Part shown: piece after piece, positions 25,845 through 38,226 of the stretch
Layout of the letters: each line of letters starts with the position of its first letter
Numbering within the stretch: position 1 is the first letter of the stretch
DNA from: Telmatactis stephensoni
Taxonomy: Eukaryota; Cnidaria; Anthozoa; Actiniaria; Isophelliidae
Assembly: GCA_029948255.1 (NCBI GenBank)
Contig: JALIZF010000828.1
Coordinates: forward strand, 27,151-91,150
Direction: 5' to 3'
DNA: 64,000 nucleotides
Notes under the pieces: model-generated
What the model was told of the DNA's origin: nothing
Database searches by the model: none
What the model saw: the letters and a program-made list of their open reading frames with translations, nothing else
Program-made: the position numbers and the translations under genes

Positions 25845-26500
25845 CTGTAACCCCCCCCCCCCCCCCCAAAAAGAAAAAATAATAAAAAAATAGAATAATA
25901 ATTTAAACAATCACATAACATACTAAACATCTATGGGATCCCTTCATTTCCGGGGAGGCACAATAATAATGCATTTAATGAAAAGGCACCCCTTCTAAAT
26001 TTTTGTATATATTAGAAACAATATTACAGTCAGAGCATTTAGACACTTACATTTAAACATTTCTAGTGTTTAATTTCATGTGTGTACATGCACATTCACC
26101 TTGAGTGAGTACACTTCATTAAAATTCCTTTATATACCCAAAGTCTGAATTCCCTAGTACCTTTTTTTATATATAAAATTGGAAATTCCCTACCCTTTTC
26201 TTTTTTTACCCTTTTTTTTTCTTTTTCTTTTCTTTTCTATAGCCTTAAAAAAGTACCCCTTTGGGCAAAGCATCCCTGTACAGTCCACTATAGGGAGTGG
26301 CCCCCCCCCCCACTTTTGGCCTTCATTACAAGAGTCTTGTTATATGGGTAGTCCATGCCATACTTTTATTAGTTGTCTGAGATAACAAATTATATATTAA
26401 ATAATTTACAATACAAAACAAAACAAAAAAATGATACTGAGCATAGAAAGGTTGTTTAAGTATGGAAACAGACCATGCCATGATGGTGTGTTAGTAAAAT

Positions 26501-26643
26501 GTCATAGAGCAGATTTCATATGACTGTGAAAATGGCACAGTCATTGCACTGCACAGCTATGACAGGAATTTTGAATCTTTTCAATGAAATGGTCATGGTA
26601 CTCAGCATGGTACGTTTCCCAATCATACAAAAACCATTCTATC
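26501..26643. repeat. About 140-bp MITE family copy
   Basis: The ends AGAGCAGATTTCATATGACT and CAATCATACAAAAACCATTC form an imperfect inverted pair. Related copies lie at 36315-36463, 36629-36765 and 39365-39502. Confidence 0.55.
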
Positions 26644-27964
26644 TATAAAACATTCAAAATTTCTGCCATAACTGTGTATTGCTATGACCATATCATGTGA
26701 AAACTATGGTATGGGTGTTCTGGAATGTTGAGAACTAGTGCCAAGATCAAGCTTTGCAGATACATAGTAGGTGTACAATGGTTTAGAGTGGCATACTGTG
26801 GAATATCCCATGAGTCACTTGTATTTTCAATATATACACATGAGCCTTTCCCACACCAGAGAAAATACAGCAATTGGAGCAATGTGTCATGGGAAGGATC
26901 AGTGGAATACTGCCGAATATACAACAGCTTTCCTGCTTTCTGATTGGCTGTATTTTCTATGGTGTGGGATAATTACCACTTATTACTAATAGATATTTTC
27001 TTGTGTATGATATTTTACGAGGCTGATATTTTACGAGTCGCGTACGTATTTTGCCGAGCCTTTAGGGATTTATTATATAACTGCTTCTTAGTTTCCTATT
27101 TTCCGATTGTTTTATGTAAAATATGGCAAACCAGTTTTCAACTATGTAATACGGCCTCATATTTGCTTAGTTCTCTCATCCTTATATGGTAAAATTACGT
27201 CATAGTTATATAATAAATGTGTGTACAGCAAGGGCCTGTGGAGGGATTTTCCCTCTTAGCACCGCCACTTTTTCTCATACTTGTCTCTTATATAACCCCC
27301 AAACACTTTTTAGGGTCCCTTCAGCACATATGGTTTTGAAAAGGAGTCAAATGTGAAATCGTCTAGCTGCTGGGACAAATTGACAGGCTTCTTTAAAGAA
27401 GTGTAGTTTACAGACATTCGAACTCAAGAGAATCTTTAAAATATTTTCGACAACAACTTTCACTTTTAAACTTAAAGTGTTAAGCTTACTAGTCGATGGG
27501 AACACAGTACAAGCGGACCTAGACTTTCAGCTACACTATGTATTATTGTTGATACCAATTAAGTCTATGTATTTAAGCTTTAGATGGTATCTTTTTCATT
27601 GCGATAAAATGAATCGAGTTTGTGAAAACTGTATGTTCATGATCATGATCGACATATGTCACCACACAGATATCAAAGTCCAATTCATAAAGTATTTCAT
27701 ACCTTAGAGAGCTAAGAATCATATTCAAGTGTTAAGATGTACTTCTTGAATCCTTTGATCTAAGTAAGTAATTTCAAGATCAGGAAATTGCCTGATTTTT
27801 CTAAGAAATTTGTATCATCTTCTAGATTTCGTCTTGTCAAAATAAACCCGCACACTCGTCCCAGTCGCCCTCGAAAAGTGGAAACAAGATAACACAGGCA
27901 GCCCAACATAGAGATCCTCGTTTCCCTTTCTTTTCCCAAACGGTCTTTTAGGATTTTTGAAGAG

Positions 27965-28165
27965 GGACGACGATGAAATTGTGTGCACCCCCTCCTGAGA
28001 TGACTTTGAGTCCCTTTTTCTCAATATATTTGTCCGAAAATATCCAATTTTCAGTTTCCAATGTATATGATGGTGCACCCCCTCCTGAAGACGTTGCACC
28101 CCTCCTGAAGACAGTGCACCCCCTCCTGAAGACAGTGCACCCCCTTCTGAAGATATTCCTGGATC
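27965..28165. repeat. Dispersed repeat with four GTGCACCCCCTCCTGAAGA units
   Basis: This is the inverted counterpart of 19060-19250, sharing both the units and the sequence between them (CCAATTTTCAGTTTCCAATG and similar). The reading frames on both strands are repeat-driven. Confidence 0.65.
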
Positions 28166-28676
28166 CATCCCGCCTGTAAAGATTGCAATATCCATGCCTC
28201 TTCCTTGAGAATCTAGGGGAATCATTCACTGCTCTTTTCTCCCTTTCAGAAAAAAAATACTCCTTAGAATATGTACAAACTTGTTCCAATTATTAAAAGT
28301 CAAAATGTATTATTGGTTTTCAAGATATAGGTACTTGATGCTGATTGGTAACTGATTGGAATTGAACATTTCCAGGGATATTTTTCGCATGGGAAACAAT
28401 ATTTTCCTGAGAATCAAGTTACAAAATATTAAATACCCTGGGTACCTGAAGATCTATTCAGTTATTAGTTACTGCAGCACTTGGACTTTCGACAGGGGTA
28501 AATTTAGGGGAGGAGTATATGGGAGGGGGCAACCCATGTCAAGGCAATTTTTTCACCGTTTCTTCTCAATACTTTTCCAAAGTATCCCCTGGAAAGTTAG
28601 ATAATAAAGGTAAAGGTAAAACACTAATATTTAGTTTTGGCAATTCCTTCAGCTGAACCTTGGTCTCCCAGAAAAA

Positions 28677-28785
28677 TGAATGGAAAGAAGTTGAAACAAG
28701 TGTGAGGTGATCAGACACAGAATTGAACTCGTGACCTCTCGCATCAGAAAGCCGTGCACTAACCAAGCTACACTTGCTCCTATAG
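28677..28785 (-). repeat. tRNA-derived SINE copy
   Basis: It carries an A-box-like TAGCTTGGTTAGTGCACGGC and a B-box-like CACGAGTTCAATTC, followed by the TTGTTTCAACTTCTTTCC tail shared with 21418-21516. Confidence 0.65.
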
Positions 28786-28789
28786 TTTT

Positions 28790-29130
28790 CAATTTCTGTT
28801 GCAAAATTTAAAATCATTAAAAGCTCATGCTATATGTTTTTTTTTTTTTGGGGGGGGGGGGGGGGCATTACAACTTGAATCTAAAAAATTTGTCTAGGCC
28901 TCCACCATTAGCATATCAGATTTGATAAATCATGTCATTTTAGGCATGGTTTTCAATTTCATAGTTTTCAATTTCTGTTGCAAAATTTTGTATCAAAATT
29001 TTAAATCATTAAAAGCTCATGCTATATGTTTTTTGGGGGGGATACAACTTGAATATAAAAAAGTTTTTCTAGGCCTCCACCATTAGCATGTGATTATCAG
29101 ATTTGATAAATCAGATCATTTTAGGCATGG
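28790..29130. repeat. Tandem pair of about 150-170 bp units with T/G tracts
   Basis: Two direct copies (about 28785-28935 and 28963-29113) share ATAGTTTTCAATTTCTGTTG, AAAAGCTCATGCTATATG, a T run followed by a G run, and GGCCTCCACCATTAGCAT. The G run is about 17 bases in the first copy and shorter in the second. Confidence 0.7.
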
Positions 29131-29249
29131 TTCTACATTCATATCAGATTGTATCCTTACTTCTTTTCCATGCAAACCATAATTATGTAAACATAAAGGA
29201 TATAAATACTTTAAAAGTGGTCAGTTTTAAGCTTTGTGTTTTAAAAACT

Positions 29250-29423
29250 TTACAGTGCCTTTCATAATCTGAAGTTCAAATCCCAACTTGTTAAGGGCAT
29301 TTTTCACTACAGTCAACCACAAATAATCAGTCTGCTGGTACCTTTGATATATTTGATTGACAGTAGTGAAATATGTCCTTTTGTCTATTTGAACTTCAGT
29401 TGTGTAACAAAATGAAAGGCACA
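29250..29423. repeat. Foldback MITE
   Basis: GTGCCTTTCATAATCTGAAG at the left and CTTCAGTTGTGTAACAAAAT plus GAAAGGCAC at the right are inverted. The middle (CACTACAGTCAACCACAAAT / ATTTGATTGACAGTAGTG) also pairs. The 66-codon minus-strand frame through it is created by the palindrome. Confidence 0.65.
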
Positions 29424-30338
29424 TCATGTAATTAGTAGACTTGCTTAAAGCAAAATACAGATTGGCAAAAGAAGATATGTTTTTCTGTATTTATTGACAT
29501 TTCTTCATTAATGGTGACAGTTTTATAGGTGTTCCTTGATATTAGTTACATTACATTTTTCTAAAAAAGAAGTTCATTGATATCAATGAATACTAATATT
29601 TATGAAAGCTAAGTCCAAGTATTTAGGAAACTGCATCATTTCACAACAAAATCATTGCTCATGCAGACTTCTGTTCTTTTTCTGGTTTTGATCCATCTCT
29701 TTGGGGCAGACTTTATGCTAATTTATGCACATTTTTGGCTGATTTGAATAAGCTTCACCACAGGAAAGAAAAGAACAGAAATCTTTCTGAAGTTAGGACA
29801 AATACATTGGTCATGATGCAATGAGATCATAATACTAAAATGTACCAATTACCATCTTCACAATAACTTCCCACGAGTTTTGAACAAGTTTCTTTGATAA
29901 AACAGCCAATCAATGTCTGGTTAACATGTAAATGACAAAGACTTGCATCAACGAGGAGAGTTAAATTCTATTAATTTTCTGCAGTGGTATATTCTGATTT
30001 GATAATTTTTGATAAAGAAATACATATATTAATTTACAAAATAATACATTTTAATACCACCTTAAAATCCTTGATCCTAACATTTTATGCAGAAATCTAC
30101 ATGTAAATGTAAAATGACTGGTGAAAGCACACAAGGGGTGGCAAAGTCCTGCTAAGACAGCACAATACCAAGATTTTGAAACTCAAGACGTTTTGTTTAA
30201 TAGATGTTTCATTCAAATTGTAAGACCCTGAATTCTACAAAAAAATTGAAAACTGGACTAAATATGGTTAGACTCCATTTTTCAAGGATTATCACCACCC
30301 CTGTGAAGTGACATCAAAATAGAACATAAAAAGCATTA

Positions 30339-30683
30339 TTATATTTTGAAAATAATTCAAGAGTTTTGATTGGCTAAGAGCCACCGGATAAATTACCATA
30401 GTCGCCGGCTAGCTGCCCAAATTTGGAGTTATGAAAATGTTGAAAACCATTATTCGAAGTTATGACGTAATTTTCTCAAATATGGAAAATTAGCTTGCGG
30501 TATGACGTCACGCTAATTTATGCGATTCATGCCAAAAGTGGGAAAACAACAACAACATGTATTCTAGTCAACAAAGCACAACTGAGAAAGAATTATTTTA
30601 AAAAAATAATAAAACAATTATTGAATTCGTTTCTCGTAGGATATGGGGATATCCTACTCGACCTCATCCAATAATTGCTTAAT
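30339..30683. repeat. MITE copy 2 (inverted relative to 15749-16180)
   Basis: It is nearly identical to the reverse complement of copy 1 but lacks the central hairpin; the sequence at the centre is GGATATGGGGATATCC. It sits between the raftlin-like and PIP4P genes. Confidence 0.8.
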
Positions 30684-30727
30684 ATTGTACCAAGCTAAAA
30701 AAATCTTATGGCTACAGTGCTTGGACA

Positions 30728-30803
30728 TAGAAGTATTAATATCAGATGTATACTTAATCTGCTTGGACATAGAAGTATTAATATCAGATGTATACTTAAT
30801 CTT
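30728..30803. repeat. Tandem duplication of a 40-base unit
   Basis: CTTGGACATAGAAGTATTAA and the following 20 bases occur twice in a row, identically. Confidence 0.8.
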
Positions 30804-31671
30804 CTATTTTCTATTGATTCTAATCTATTATTCATCATGCTGTACATATAATAAGTCTTTAGAATAAAATCATATTAAAACAATCAACATCATAAGAATT
30901 ACCATATATTTTTTTTATAATCATATATTGTGCATTTCTGCTTCACAACAAAAAGTTTAAAAAATGGTATAAAAAACATATAGAAGCTTTGCATGATCAC
31001 ATGACAGCAGGAATAATGGTTAGACTTATTCCACAAGTCCGTTTGTTCGCTCCTCAGTTGGGCTTCCTGTGGCAGTCCCTTGATCAACCTACCAGTATAA
31101 AAGAGTGAAAACTACGACTTATGGAATCAGTCTAGATTTAGATTCATTTTAATGGAAAATGATTTGTTGTTTCTGCCATCCATCACATTGCTCTGCTACA
31201 TGTGATGATCCAAAGCCTTCATTAAGTGTATATTATATATAATAAAAGATTATCTGTAGATCAGATGTAGGTAACATTGGTATGACAAAAATGTATGTCA
31301 AAATCAGGGACCCCTTGGGGACCCCCTTATTGGAGAATATCTCTGTGGGCCAGCCCCTGCCTTCACTGGCAAAACATGTAAAATAAAAAATAAAATGAAA
31401 TTGTGTTGTGTATGTATGCATATAGCCACCTAAATTTAAAATATACTTCAAAGATTTCAGCATTTGTAGTTCCAGTTTCCTTTAGAGGAAACTTAGAATG
31501 TTAGTTCATTATGATTAAATTCTAAGTTCTCCTATACACTCCTTGAGTTATATTTGAGAATATCGATTTTGACCAGATATTTACTGTGCTATTACACTGA
31601 CTCCCCTCACTTGGTGTTTGGGTGTAAAATGAAAATTGTACTCTGTTAGGGTTGGACTGTATTTTCATACT

Positions 31672-34600
31672 TCAGACATCTCCTTCGATGCGGCTAACAG
31701 TCATGGTACAGTAATAGCAACTTCTAATGAGATTAAGAATTCCAGCCACAAATGCTCCAATCCAGACCACGTAAATTCCTGGAAAAGATCAGTTGCATAT
31801 TATATAAGGAAAATATGGTAATTCCCAACTTTGGTGAACCATCTTCATCATACACTGCTAAACGGTTCTTGCTAAACTTGCCTTACATGTATGTTCATAA
31901 CATTATTATAGCTTAGCCAAAACCCACTGACACCTTACAAAGCATTGCATAGGATCTTCCTTAGCATTTGCTAACACTTGCAACCACTTTCCAACACCTT
32001 ACCACTTAGTGACACCTTACCAACCACCTCTGACACGTTAACAACTACTTACTGACACCTTTCTAACCACTTATTGACACCTTACCAACCACTTACTGAC
32101 ACCTTACCAACCACTTACTGACACCTAACTGACCACCTACTGACACCTTACCAACCACTTACTGACACCTAACTGACCACCTACCGACACCTTACCAACC
32201 ATTAACTGTCACCTTACCAGCCACTGATGGCCCAGTAATACGAGCAACAAAAATCAATAATGCAACTTGTCAGGCAACATTGTTTGTTGCAAGTTGCAGA
32301 GTGATGTTGCTCATATTACTGCCCACACACAACTTGTCACGTAAAAACATTGATGTTGCAGGTTGCAGCTACTTGTTGCAAAAAGTAAAAAGTGGTTCTA
32401 CTTTGTGCAACAAATTTTCTCAGCCTGCGACATTGACTTGTTGCATGACAAGTTGCATGCAGGGCAGTAATACGAGCAACATTACTCTACAACTTGCAAT
32501 GCAACATTGCACGACAAGTTGCACAATTTTGTTGCTGGTATTACCGCACCTTTACTAGTACCTTACCAACCACTCATAATTATTGACACTGACACCTTAC
32601 CAATCACTGATACTGACACCTTACCAACCACTTACTGACAACCTTACCAACCACTTACTGACACCTTATTGGCCACTTACTGACAACTTACCAACCACTT
32701 AATAACACCTTCTGACCACTTACTGACACCTTACCAACCATTCTTACTGTCATGTTACCAACCACTTAAGTCACCTTACCAACCACTTATAATACTGACA
32801 CCTTACCAATCACTTACTGACACCTAACTGACCACTTACTGACACCTTACCAACTATTTACTGTCACCTTACCAAACACTGAAGGCCCAGTAATACGAGC
32901 AACAAAATCATTACTGTCATGTTACCAACCACTTACGTCACTTTACCAACCACTTACTAACAACCTTACCAACCCTTTATACATACTGACACCTTACTGA
33001 CCAATTTCTGATAGTTACTGGTAATTTTCAATTTTAGTCATTTCTTATTATCAATTTTATTACCTGAAGATATTATTATTAAGATATTAATAATTTTATT
33101 ATTTCTTATAATAAATTTTATTACCTGAAGACTGTTTAGCCAGCTCTAGGGTACCAACAGTGACACCAACTCCAGCAGCCAATAAAATAATTCCAACAAT
33201 GGCAAAAATTGTTGCACGTGTCTTGGCAAATTTAGGTCCAACCGAGGAGCTAAAGAAAATACACATTTAATAAGTATTTGTTTGACAGACATGTGTTATC
33301 TAGAGCCTAATAAACTAGATTAATATACAGTGCATCATAACATCAATAAAGAGTTACATGTAATAATAATAATAATAATAATAATATTTATTACTTATAA
33401 CGCGCATTTTCTATGTGGATATGGAATATGTATAATATAAAGTTACTTACACACGTCTGCAGTGTGCACACCTTGCTAGGTGATTTGTCGAGTGAAACTA
33501 TAATGAGAAAAGCATGCTTAGAGTATATATTTATCAAACATGCACATGTTAAACATATTTGGGAAATGAAGGATAACAGCTAGCATTTACAATTTATTGC
33601 ATACAAGACAGTGAAGGGAGGGCACAGTATCCCACTAACAAATTATTGTTTTAACTGCTTGAAAGCAGGGAAAACTTGTTGTGGCTACAACAGAACATTA
33701 AATGTCCATTTTGCATTTTGCATCATTATGACATATACTAGAACTTCATGAAGGCTTGGCCTACTTTCTTTTGTGAATTACTGTAATTTTGTGCCAATTG
33801 TTTTTATTACTATTCTCAAGAGGGAATACAAATCTGAATAAGAAAGAAAATTCATAAAGCATTCTGGTAATTGTAGTAAAATTGCCATTTGCCATTGTGC
33901 CAATGTTCTATTACTAAATAGTTGGTTGGAAAAGATTCTAATGATAGAAACTTACCACAAATACTTCATTACAGTGTCCACAAGTTACTCTAAATCTTCC
34001 TCTGGCTCCAGGGACTGATGTAGTCACAGTACTTCCCGCTGATCTTGGAGCAAGGTTTATGATACGTTTACTGAAGTAAAATAAAGAAATATCTTAAAAT
34101 TGTCTTTTTTTGCTGGTGACAAATAGCATTAAATAATAAATTTTATTATATTAGTGTGCACCTTTGAGTCCAAATAAAGGCCAAAATGAATGCAAATTAT
34201 CCAAATAAATTGTTCAATTGTGTGTGAACTTAATTGATTTCAATTAAAAAGGGCTTTTTCTTGAGTATGTTGACTCTGTAATTTGGTTGAATTGGGATTT
34301 CAAAATGGATATAACGATGTTGTAATTAAACTTCGTATCATAAAATTTTGGGCTAGAAATTATACTCATGATAAACAATTTTGCAATCACTCATATGACT
34401 TTGGCCCAAATTGTACTCTACTCAGTATAATTACCATAATTAATAATCTGACAGATTTCTATCTCCTTACCAGTTTGGTCTTGGACAGGAAATCCTTGTC
34501 GATGTCACCTTACAAGTCAGCAAAGCATTACAAGGACAACGAATGTACTTTTTACCAGAAGGAGGAGGTTTGATAGGCTGAAAATAATAAAATAATTTAT

Positions 34601-37600
34601 AATTAATAATTAATAAATACAATCATCTCTTGCCTGACAAACATCTCACTAGCTACTATGGTCATTACACTGTTACTGACAATAATTGTCAGTAAATATT
34701 GCTTTGCAAGTTGCAGAAAAAGTTTAACAAGCTCTAACCTACTTTTTGCAATATTGCAAAGCAGGTTGCAGAATGTAACATCTACATGTATCCAGCAACC
34801 TGCACTGCAATCACTATCACAAACGGTGAAGGCTCCTCTAAAGTACTTCCCACACAAATCCAATCAGACATACACTAATTGCAAAAACATTGTCATATCA
34901 AAACAGATATTGAACTTTAGTAAATTAATTACTAAATGAATCAAATAGGAATACATTATCACTGACATCAAACTAGTGTTAAGCTTGAAAATATCATAAT
35001 TTTTCAAGTCCTTTTCATAAACCCATATTCATTTCACAGGTTTATGAAAACCATGCTAAAAATCACAATATTTCTTAGCTTAATATGAGGACAGCAATAA
35101 TTTATTCATATTTGATAAATTTACTAAATTACTAAAGTTCAATATCTGTTTTTATACAATTAGGTGTATCTGGTTTCATCACAGACCAAGAAAAAATTGC
35201 ACTGATTTGCAAAGAGAGGGGTGCATGTCTGATATCTCACCAGCAACTTGCAATGCTCTGCTCTCATCAGCATCACATTGCAAGTTGTATGAAAAACAGT
35301 CTGCATCATAACAGGACCTTCTATGACTTATAATGTAACAAGTTTACCCATTCTCTTACAGTCTCTACTAATATGAACACCAAATTCAGTCCCAAGGAGT
35401 GTCATCAATGATACGATAGACAGGGTTGGACCTACATTGTACCAGTACTTGGTACAGGTGAGACTACATGAAAATGAATTTTTAACATAACATATAACAT
35501 TAAATATCTTCTTATATGAATAAACATACTGTAGCTTCTTGACACTGGGCACATTTGACAACCCTTTGCTGCTCACGACCACGAATGTAAATAATTTGCT
35601 GACAGACTCTACATATTACTGATGGCTCGGCATTGCCTGCTACTGGAAAACTAACATTAGGTGTGTACGGTGGTGGTTGCTCTGAGTAGGCAGGCGGTGG
35701 TGAGTTTGGAAGTGAGTTTGGATCTGTCAACAAAATAGATTAATTGTACAGGTAAATAAAGTACAAAAATCTCTCCTTGTGAATACTGTCATTTTTACAT
35801 TTCTTTACAGAATATTAGAGCAACAAAAACAGTCATTTTGAACATAATTTGTCAGTATACACAGCATCTTCTTACACACTGAATTGCATTTTCCTAAATC
35901 TACCTAATATCATCATCAAAGTAGTGGAAAGAACCAAAACATTTGATTGTCATTTACATCCCATTCTTACATCACCAAGTACTTGGTTAGCTAATTGATC
36001 TAGTATTTGGACCTGCAAGCTGAGCTGTAATTACTGACTGCTAATAAATAAAGAATTAATATGGGTTCCCTGTGAAAATGACCTAAATGACTTTTTGATG
36101 GATGTCTTGAGATTAATTCTTCTAGCATAGGAATGTTAATTATACTAATGAAAATATTTCACCAAAAAGTCACTTATAAAGTCATTTTCACATGGAACAG
36201 AACTTTCTACAAATGATGCCACTCGGCTGGCCCAAGTTGTTTGAAAGCAGATTAGCACTAACCCTGGGTTAAATCTTAAGAAAACCACAGATTTTAACCA
36301 TTGGTTACCACTGGAGCACTTTTTGTATGACTAGGAACACTGCATGGTCATCGCACAGAATGTTTACGCAAGAATTTCAAACGTTTTTATAGACGTTACG
36401 GCACTGAAATGGTCATGGTATTGCACGGTAAGTTTCCTACTCATACAAAAACCACTCTATGCCTGGATTACCTTATTACTATTAAGCACTAACAAACTGA
36501 AACTGAAACTGAAACTAACATGCTTTCAAACTAAGCCCTGAGTTAAATCATGTATTTTTATTGTAGCAAGTCTAAAGAGTTGGACCATCCCACATGTCTA
36601 TGTGTCTTGGGTCAAAAATAGACAAAGAGCAGTTTTTATATGAGTGGAGAAACAGACGGTGCTGTGTCATTACAGTGTGACTTCCTCATTGTCTATACAA
36701 ACATTCTTAACTCCCGTGGTAACCATGCCAATTTCACAGTAATATGTAAAACTGGTCTATTATTGTGAAAACAATATGACAACTAGTCTATCATAAACAA
36801 AATGAAATGAAATTTAATTTAATGGAAAAAATATGGACTTGAACATTTCAAGCGACTGGATATCAGTGATTCAACTAGCAGTCAGCAGTGACAACTATTA
36901 CAAACAAACTGACAGTTCTGTTTGTTAGTACTGACAGAACTTCTACATAATTTTCAAAATCAGTTGCACAAGAAAAGCTTTGAAAAAGGAATTCCTCTAT
37001 TTTTGAGAAAATCGATGTAAAGTTATGGCATATAAGTAAGACCCCCAACCAACGATTTCTCTGTGGAAGGTATGGAGTTACATGGATTTGAAGAAACGAA
37101 ACACCGAGGGACACCAACATGTCAGAACGTCAGAGACGGTAGCAAAACGTAGCTTAAAATGTTCAAATATATGTAAAAGAAATTCATGTACTGTATCCTA
37201 AGCAAGAAGATAGTTAGCTAAAAAATAAGGTTCCGACGTTCAATAATTTATATTCAAAAGTTAAGACCAAGTTACTGTCCTAAAATTGGCAAAATTTAAC
37301 AATCAAAGCCATGACCCTCGATATCCTACTACGTGGAATACTTCTAGGAAATATAGGGTATACAAAATGTTATCATTATAACGGTAAAACTCAAAGGTTT
37401 GACGATAGTATCAAGTCAAGAATTATCTAAACTTGACTTGCAAAATTTTTCGGCACCATAACAAGAGGACTTCTACTAGCTCTATTTTCGTACCTTGAGG
37501 CTGGTAACCAGAATTGAAAGCAGGAGGAGGTTCGTCTCTTTGTTGTTCTTGTAATAACGGTGAGCTTTCGCTGGTATCTAGCTCAGGAGCCGAAGGAGTT

Positions 37601-37629
37601 TCAGGATTCTGACTCCTCGTATCCGCCAT
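31672..37629 (-). CDS. PIP4P: Type I/II phosphatidylinositol-4,5-bisphosphate 4-phosphatase (TMEM55 family), complete
   Basis: Seven exons (37494-37629, 35530-35723, 34471-34577, 33956-34070, 33451-33497, 33125-33249, 31672-31778) join in phase to 831 bases (276 residues). The family removes the 4-phosphate of PI(4,5)P2 and sits in late endosome/lysosome membranes. The N terminus has ESSPLL, a dileucine-type lysosomal sorting signal, and Pro-rich PPPAYS and PPPYTP motifs. Then come CRVC...CAQC zinc-ribbon-like pairs, GKKYIRCPC, the C-x5-R phosphatase signature (CKVTSTR), [34 protein letters not shown], and two C-terminal membrane segments ([20 protein letters not shown] and [14 protein letters not shown]). 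I chose MADTRSQ at 37629 as the start because it matches family N termini; an in-frame Met at 37695 is possible. The gene is divergent from LSM14, about 600 bases away. Confidence 0.93.
31925..33010. repeat. 24-bp minisatellite interrupted by a MITE
   Basis: Degenerate tandem units of ACTGACACCTTACCAACCACTT run from about 31925 to 32230 and from about 32550 to 33010. The break is filled by the element at 32232-32545. The array lies in the last intron of the PIP4P gene, so it is transcribed. Confidence 0.85.
32232..32545. repeat. MITE with CCCAGTAATACGAGCAAC termini and ACAACTTGCAA words
   Basis: It starts GGCCCAGTAATACGAGCAAC and is packed with inverted and direct copies of CAACTTGTC and GTTGCAAGTTG, ending near GTTGCTGGTATTACCGC. 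An internal GCAGTAATACGAGCAACAT (about 32463) and a partial end at 32885-32910 belong to the family. Related words occur at 17925-18055, 34650-34810 and 35240-35290. Confidence 0.65.
36315..36463. repeat. About 140-bp MITE family copy
   Basis: GAGCACTTTTTGTATGACTA and TACTCATACAAAAACCACTC are inverted ends. It lies in intron 1 of the PIP4P gene and is related to copies at 26501, 36629 and 39365. Confidence 0.65.
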
Positions 37630-38226
37630 GTTTGATTGCGGAAGGCACTCTGTAATATGATAATCACGTGATATGGTGCTATGCCATGTCGTCATAACAC
37701 AGGGCCTGATAACTCAGGCTGGCTTGATCCAAAAATTTAACACGAACAGCTGCACGATATAATCACGAAGAGATCACGGTCATAACACGTTAAGAGTTGT
37801 TGTTGTTACTTGTGCATTTTATAAGCTCCCATTCAAATGAGAAATCCTAAATTTTAGCTTAGGCTCATACAAAGTCGCAGGTCACCATTTTATGCCTTGC
37901 AATTACGGAAAAATTCAATTCAATTTCCATAAACTACAGTAGTTTCAAGCAGCAAAACAACAACAAAATAAAAACAAAAACAGAGTAAAAACGACCAACA
38001 AAAATAAAACAAAGCAAAAAAGACAAAAAAAATTCAGGATACAACAGGAAGCCCAATCCAATAATGACATCATACACCTTAGATTACCCAGAAGCCAAAG
38101 CAAGTGTCATAACGCCATATTTATGTTCTTGTAGTTTTCACTAGAAGTAAAAGAAAGATTTACAATCCTGGGCCATCTTTGGCCATCCTGCTTTCTGTGT
38201 AATATATTCTCCCAAAAATCGTAAAC
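37630..38226. promoter_or_regulatory. Shared divergent promoter region of PIP4P and LSM14
   Basis: About 600 bases separate the two start codons. The interval holds both 5' UTRs and whatever core promoters they use. CAGGAAGCCCAATCC near 38045 and AATGACATCAT near 38063 are the only words that stand out. No TATA box is convincing. A shared promoter is inferred from the layout alone. Confidence 0.5.

Larger units (their letters stand above)
25845..31671. other. Gene-poor region upstream of the raftlin-like gene
   Basis: It starts with a run of 17 C and holds several MITEs, SINE copies and palindromes listed separately. The missing first exon(s) of the raftlin-like gene should be here or beyond. 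A minus-strand frame near 27815-27915 begins MLGCLCYLVS, but it has no clear donor and adjoins a dispersed repeat, so I do not call it. Confidence 0.45.

Noticed and set aside
27815..27920. Candidate first exon of the raftlin-like gene (MLGCLCYLVS)
   Set aside because: The start has a Cys suited to acylation, but I see no convincing donor or phase match to the exon at 25844, and it borders a dispersed repeat.
29227..29427. 66-codon minus-strand frame that looks protein-like
   Set aside because: The DNA is a palindrome (29250-29423), so its codons are constrained by the inverted repeat; there is no family similarity and no splice partners.
31925..33010. Regularly spaced repeats resembling a CRISPR array
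   Set aside because: The units are tandem and degenerate with no unique spacers, and lie in an animal gene's intron. It is a minisatellite.
35255..35275. CTCATCAG word as another hammerhead core
   Set aside because: There is no stem II hairpin and no GAAA at the required place on either strand.
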